Assembly (NCBI RefSeq): GCF_000348985.1
Contig: NC_035924.1
Span: forward strand, 868,001-932,000
DNA from: Huiozyma naganishii CBS 8797
Lineage: Eukaryota > Ascomycota > Saccharomycetes > Saccharomycetales > Saccharomycetaceae
Direction of reading: 5' to 3'
Length of the DNA: 64,000 nt
Below the pieces are notes generated by a model that saw only the letters and a program-made list of their open reading frames with translations, was not told where the DNA came from and made no database searches. Of this stretch, positions 60,794 to 64,000 are shown piece by piece (the first letter of the stretch is position 1; the number at the start of each line of letters is the position of its first letter). Both the position numbers and the translations under genes were made by a program.

Positions 60794-61262
60794 ATGTCGT
60801 GTTTTTTCTGGTTGATGTTCTGGAACAATGTTACAAAGTACTGATCAGAGTGGTTAAAACAAGAGAACGAGACAAAGAGAACTAAGAGTTCAATTTATAT
60901 TTGTTTTCCACTTTCTCCCTCTCTCGTACCTAACCCATGCAATTTTTTTTTTTTTTTGGTTTTCAAGGAATTCATAAGAGCTACAATGTAGGCATTTAAA
61001 GCATAAACGACGTACAGCTAGCTGCGCATTACCTTCCCAGAAGGAAACTGGAGGATACATGTTTGTGAAGCGGATTCACGACCTTTTTTTTAATAAAGAT
61101 CACTGAGATGTTTTAACAGCCGTTACGAAACGAAATGGGTGGACAGGGATATATCAGTTCATTTCCGGACAGAGACAGTCCAGTATATCTAAAAAACAAC
61201 ATATGGCCTACATGTTATATAAAAAATATCTGTTGGTACAGGGAGGTACTCCAGTGAATATT
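60794..61262. other. PET18 copy 1 promoter / quinone reductase 3' region
   Basis: 469 bp containing a run of about 17 T near 60942-60958 and TTTATATTTG near 60894-60903. No further gene recognised. Confidence 0.45.
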
Positions 61263-62045
61263 TTATTCTTGGCGTGCTAGAGCAAAACCCAATTGTCCCG
61301 GTTTCTCTAGACCGGCCTTTAATTCCAAAGAGGGAATTTCGTAATCGCCAAAGTTCTGCTTACGGTATGGAATGGGATTAGCAGTTTCAATAGTATCTAA
61401 CTTCTGAAACCATTCGTGAGTGGTCTCGCCAAACTTGTCCTCATTAGCACCATCGGTCCGATAAGTTATATGCGAAGGCATAGCCGTCATCCCAATGTAG
61501 TTCAAAACACCATGTGTAATGGGGAACAAAAGGTCCTCTATAGGTCCGTTAATACCCCGCGCACTGTAGTGTGAAACCCATCCACCGACCGTGATGGCTA
61601 AGATTGCCCGCTTCCCGGCAAGCATTCCCTCTCCATAACGATCCCCCCATCTTTTATCAGAATGTTCACCTACACCATAACCGAACCCACAAGAAAACAC
61701 TCTTTCAACCCAACCTTTCATGATGGCAGGCATCGAGAACCACCACAATGGGAATTGTAAAACGACCAAATCAGCCCATTTCAAATTTTCTTGAGCTTTC
61801 TTTACATCTGCAGTTAACTTGTCCTCTTTGTTTGCCAAGAAGGATGCTGTAACAACTTGCAGCCTTTCTTCTGGATTATGATTCAAAAAATCAGAAGCAT
61901 CGACAATGGCTTTAAAGTTTTCTTGATACAGATCTGACACACGTACCTCATTCCCACGAGACTCCAAATGCTTCACAGTTGCATTTAGAAAGGATCCATT
62001 AAATGATTTTGATTCTGGATGTGCGTAGACAATAAAGACTTTCAT
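61263..62045 (-). CDS. NQO1/NQO2-type NAD(P)H:quinone oxidoreductase (flavodoxin fold)
   Basis: A 260-residue flavoprotein of the Flavodoxin_2 family that should transfer two electrons from NAD(P)H to quinones through bound FAD or FMN. It shows the N-terminal MKVFIVYAHPESKSFNGSFL, the SDLYQENFKA loop, then ADLVVLQFPLWWFSMPAIMKGWVERVF, given in parts as LQFPLWWFSMPAIMKGW, and a glycine-rich GGWVSHYSARGINGP loop near the flavin. These are very like animal NQO1/NQO2 and bacterial homologues. I know no S. cerevisiae counterpart (Lot6 belongs to another branch). It sits between two PET18 copies in the same orientation. Horizontal acquisition or ancestral retention are both possible; substrate unknown. 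Confidence 0.9.
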   Translation of the reverse strand: MKVFIVYAHPESKSFNGSFLNATVKHLESRGNEVRVSDLYQENFKAIVDASDFLNHNPEERLQVVTASFLANKEDKLTADVKKAQENLKWADLVVLQFPLWWFSMPAIMKGWVERVFSCGFGYGVGEHSDKRWGDRYGEGMLAGKRAILAITVGGWVSHYSARGINGPIEDLLFPITHGVLNYIGMTAMPSHITYRTDGANEDKFGETTHEWFQKLDTIETANPIPYRKQNFGDYEIPSLELKAGLEKPGQLGFALARQE

Positions 62046-62689
62046 ATTTAACTATTCTTATTGCTTGAAGTTGTATATCTTTTTGTATTTCTTTTTGTTA
62101 GAAAAATTTATATTGAAGCAATTGACTTCTCCAAGTCTCAGTACAACTCATTCCCTTTTATATTGTTGTTCCTCTATTCAATTAGCTTATTGGCCACGTC
62201 CTTCGCCACCAGATCACAATCTTTCCATTTACTGACACTAACTGTACCGCCTCTTCGATTCTGATGTCAGCAATAACCGTTTTGGGCTCGAAAATTTCGC
62301 GGATCCGAATTTTTTCCCCGTTTTTCGGAGCCGAAGGTAGTCTTTGTCAGTATCTGGATGGTTTACGCCCAGAAGATCAAACGATGATTACCAAACCCAC
62401 AAGAGTCAACCGTATATTGCGAGTATCCTCTTCGGAACCGTAATGTTTTCAGAAGTCGTTTGTTGAGTAATAGTAAGATATCCAGTTCTTGTCCGTAACT
62501 CGGATCCATTTATGATTAGGTAATGTACCTCAGCTGTAATACGTCTGCACTCATAATGCGTGGTAAATGAGGGAGGTCTATGCATGAGAACACACAATTG
62601 GGTTGAATATCTCAATCAGATTCGAAACGAAATTCACACCTTTACAGACATATGTATCAATCTGTATAGACTGGACCAACCTTCTTCCC
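62046..62689. other. Quinone reductase promoter / PET18 copy 2 3' region
   Basis: 644 bp. A G/C-richer patch with TTTTTCGGAGCCGAAG at about 62321-62336 contains a short inverted CGGAGCCG. A perfect Yap1 TTACTAA or TTAGTCA box was looked for and not found. No remnant gene recognised. Confidence 0.4.
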
Positions 62690-63337
62690 TTAAGCATTGT
62701 AACAACCGTCAAAGAAATCAAATTCAAAGTTAACACATTTGACAAACATCTTCTCAACAACATCAACTGGGAACTTGTCAATTTCATCTCTCAGAAAATC
62801 GACCCACTCAATAAAATGCTGGCCGTCGTGGAGGTCAATCCAGGTCTGGTACTTCCAGTGGAGGCCCTCCTTCTTTGGAAGATCGTGCGCCCATTTCAAG
62901 TACACATCCTCAGCAACCCACAAATACGTGACATATTCCGCGTAACTCATCGTGGATGACTCCAGCATCTCAGTGAGGAAGTCAACGTATGGAGCGATAC
63001 GGTCCAGTCGTTCTGTTTCAAACTTGGTCTTTTCTGCAGGAGTCACTGAGCTTGATAACAGTTCTAATGCGTCTCTGAAGTATGTGTTTTCATCAGAGGC
63101 AAAAAATCCTATCTTCTTCGCAAGTGTGATCAATGAGTCAACGGCCGGAGCCCCTGAAGTAATTTTACAGATCAGCCTCAATCCTGTTTCAAAAAACTGT
63201 ACATCTTGCGCTAAGTAAACAAACAGGTTGCGGTCAGACAGAGTACCTTGACACAACTCCTTGGTCAATTGATGTTCCGTGGCCTTTTTATAGATCTCAG
63301 GGTGTCTCTGTTTCAAAATATCCGTAGTAGAAGACAT
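62690..63337 (-). CDS. PET18: TenA/THI-4 family protein, Pet18-like, copy 2
   Basis: A 215-residue paralogue of copy 1, starting MSSTTDILKQRHPEIYKKAT. The central QDVQFF and SDENTYFRDALELL and the C-terminal HWKYQTWIDLHDGQHFIEWV (shared in full with copy 1) are conserved. The copies also share a stretch of about 30 identical bases (60301-60329 against 62848-62876, around TGGTACTTCCAGTGGAGGCC). This copy adjoins MAK31 in the same orientation as in S. cerevisiae, so it holds the ancestral position; copy 1 is the likely derived one. The catalytic-site remarks for copy 1 apply here. Confidence 0.92.
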   Translation of the reverse strand: MSSTTDILKQRHPEIYKKATEHQLTKELCQGTLSDRNLFVYLAQDVQFFETGLRLICKITSGAPAVDSLITLAKKIGFFASDENTYFRDALELLSSSVTPAEKTKFETERLDRIAPYVDFLTEMLESSTMSYAEYVTYLWVAEDVYLKWAHDLPKKEGLHWKYQTWIDLHDGQHFIEWVDFLRDEIDKFPVDVVEKMFVKCVNFEFDFFDGCYNA

Positions 63338-63580
63338 ATTTGATCGGTATGACGAATCTACTATGTGCTTCCAACAAAACAGAATAAAAGAAGAAAGTAG
63401 ACCATCCTGCTAGATTTTACACTTCGCAATTCATCCACAATTCTTTTATACGCCTACCAGATCTTTTAGAAATCATGCGATACCCTCGTATCTTGCACTT
63501 ACCCTTCAAATGTAGGGAAGTCATTAGAGCTCTCAGAAAAAAAAACTTGGAATAAAGGCGGGCGGAGAACGAGAGAGATA

Positions 63581-63862
63581 TCACACTATATTTTGCATGA
63601 ATGCAGCCCTGCTGCGAATCATCTCTTGCATCTTGTACTGCGGAACCTCCACCTTCTCTACGGTGTCTGACGGTACACTGACCAACCCCAACAATCTGCT
63701 TGAGACCTCAGCTGTAGCTGACTTTGATTGTTCTCTGACACGGTCCAGAAGCAAATTGCATTGGGCATCGATAGCCATGAATTCCCCATTCAAAATCCTC
63801 CCATCTTTCAACGTTACGTAAAGAGTATTTCCTATGTAGTCCCTTAAAGTCAGATTCTCCAT
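63581..63862 (-). CDS. MAK31: LSM-domain NatC N-acetyltransferase subunit Mak31
   Basis: A 93-residue Sm-like protein (S. cerevisiae Mak31 about 88), the auxiliary subunit of NatC (Mak3-Mak10-Mak31) that acetylates nascent N-termini; its loss blocks L-A virus propagation in yeast. The Sm1 motif is LRDYIGNTLYVTLKDGRILNG, seen as YVTLKDGRILNGEFMAIDAQ with NLLL following, and the Sm2-like part is RLLGLVSVPSDTVEKVEV. The frame stays open to 63955, but the ATG at 63862 (MENLTLRDYIG) gives the family start. Next to PET18 as in S. cerevisiae (YCR020C-A/YCR020C). Confidence 0.9.
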   Translation of the reverse strand: MENLTLRDYIGNTLYVTLKDGRILNGEFMAIDAQCNLLLDRVREQSKSATAEVSSRLLGLVSVPSDTVEKVEVPQYKMQEMIRSRAAFMQNIV

Positions 63863-64000
63863 TTTTGAGGTTGATGTCCGTTTCAATGCTGTATATGAAA
63901 CTGCTAATTGAGTCCTGGATGTTCTGGATCTTAAATCAATTCGAATGTTTTTCAAATGTTTTTTTTTTTCTTTACTTTAAAGAACATAAATACAATTATA

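Overview
The window is a gene-dense stretch of budding-yeast nuclear DNA from the family Saccharomycetaceae. I recognise 31 protein genes on both strands, the first cut by the window edge. Intergenic spaces are mostly short, introns are very few (two seen) and gene order is close to that of Saccharomyces cerevisiae chromosome IV right arm (YDR416W down to YDR381W). Genes whose S. cerevisiae homologues sit in the sister chromosome XV region (SMP3, PNO1, ORT1) are interleaved. Several genes expected between these markers (RPB7, MRP20, UTP5, SPT3) are missing. I infer a yeast that shared the whole-genome duplication but lost duplicates differently from S. cerevisiae, perhaps of the Kazachstania/Naumovozyma group. 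The species guess is weak.

Layout. 1-14.7 kb: SYF1 (partial), a YDR415C-type aminopeptidase, ERD1, RRP17, DFM1, STE14, SIZ1, ADE8, TRS120. 14.9-25.1 kb: a PDR5/PDR15-type drug pump with a long GC-rich promoter, then the divergent dityrosine spore-wall pair DIT1-DIT2. 25.2-38.1 kb: URH1, HPT1, NCB2, SXM1, SMP3, RPT3, SHE9, PNO1. 38.3-47.3 kb: a four-gene block (CIN10-like transporter, RVS167, SAC7, UBA2) that is inverted as a unit relative to S. cerevisiae. 47.6-59.7 kb: MUS81, EFT (eEF2), ATO3, NKP1, RPP2B, ORT1, spliced COI1 and spliced YRA1. 59.7-64 kb: synteny jumps to a chromosome III-type neighbourhood. It holds two tandem PET18/TenA copies with an NQO-type quinone reductase between them, then MAK31.

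The genes are mostly housekeeping and act in unrelated pathways. Real functional links in the window are the DIT1-DIT2 pair, the SUMO enzymes SIZ1 and UBA2, the ribosome-biogenesis genes RRP17 and PNO1 (each with PAC and RRPE promoter motifs), the purine/nucleoside genes ADE8, HPT1 and URH1, and the conserved MAK31-PET18 neighbourhood.

The most notable observations are a 14-residue frame-shifted patch inside a membrane helix of the PDR pump, produced by two compensating indels, and a one-base frameshift at an A8 run near the SIZ1 C-terminus. Others are the tandem PET18 copies around a quinone reductase that has no S. cerevisiae counterpart I know of, a 935-nt YRA1 intron with a non-consensus branch point and a strong hairpin, an apparently intron-free NCB2, and an orphan TFIIIC B-box upstream of RPP2B. 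I found no new multi-gene system.
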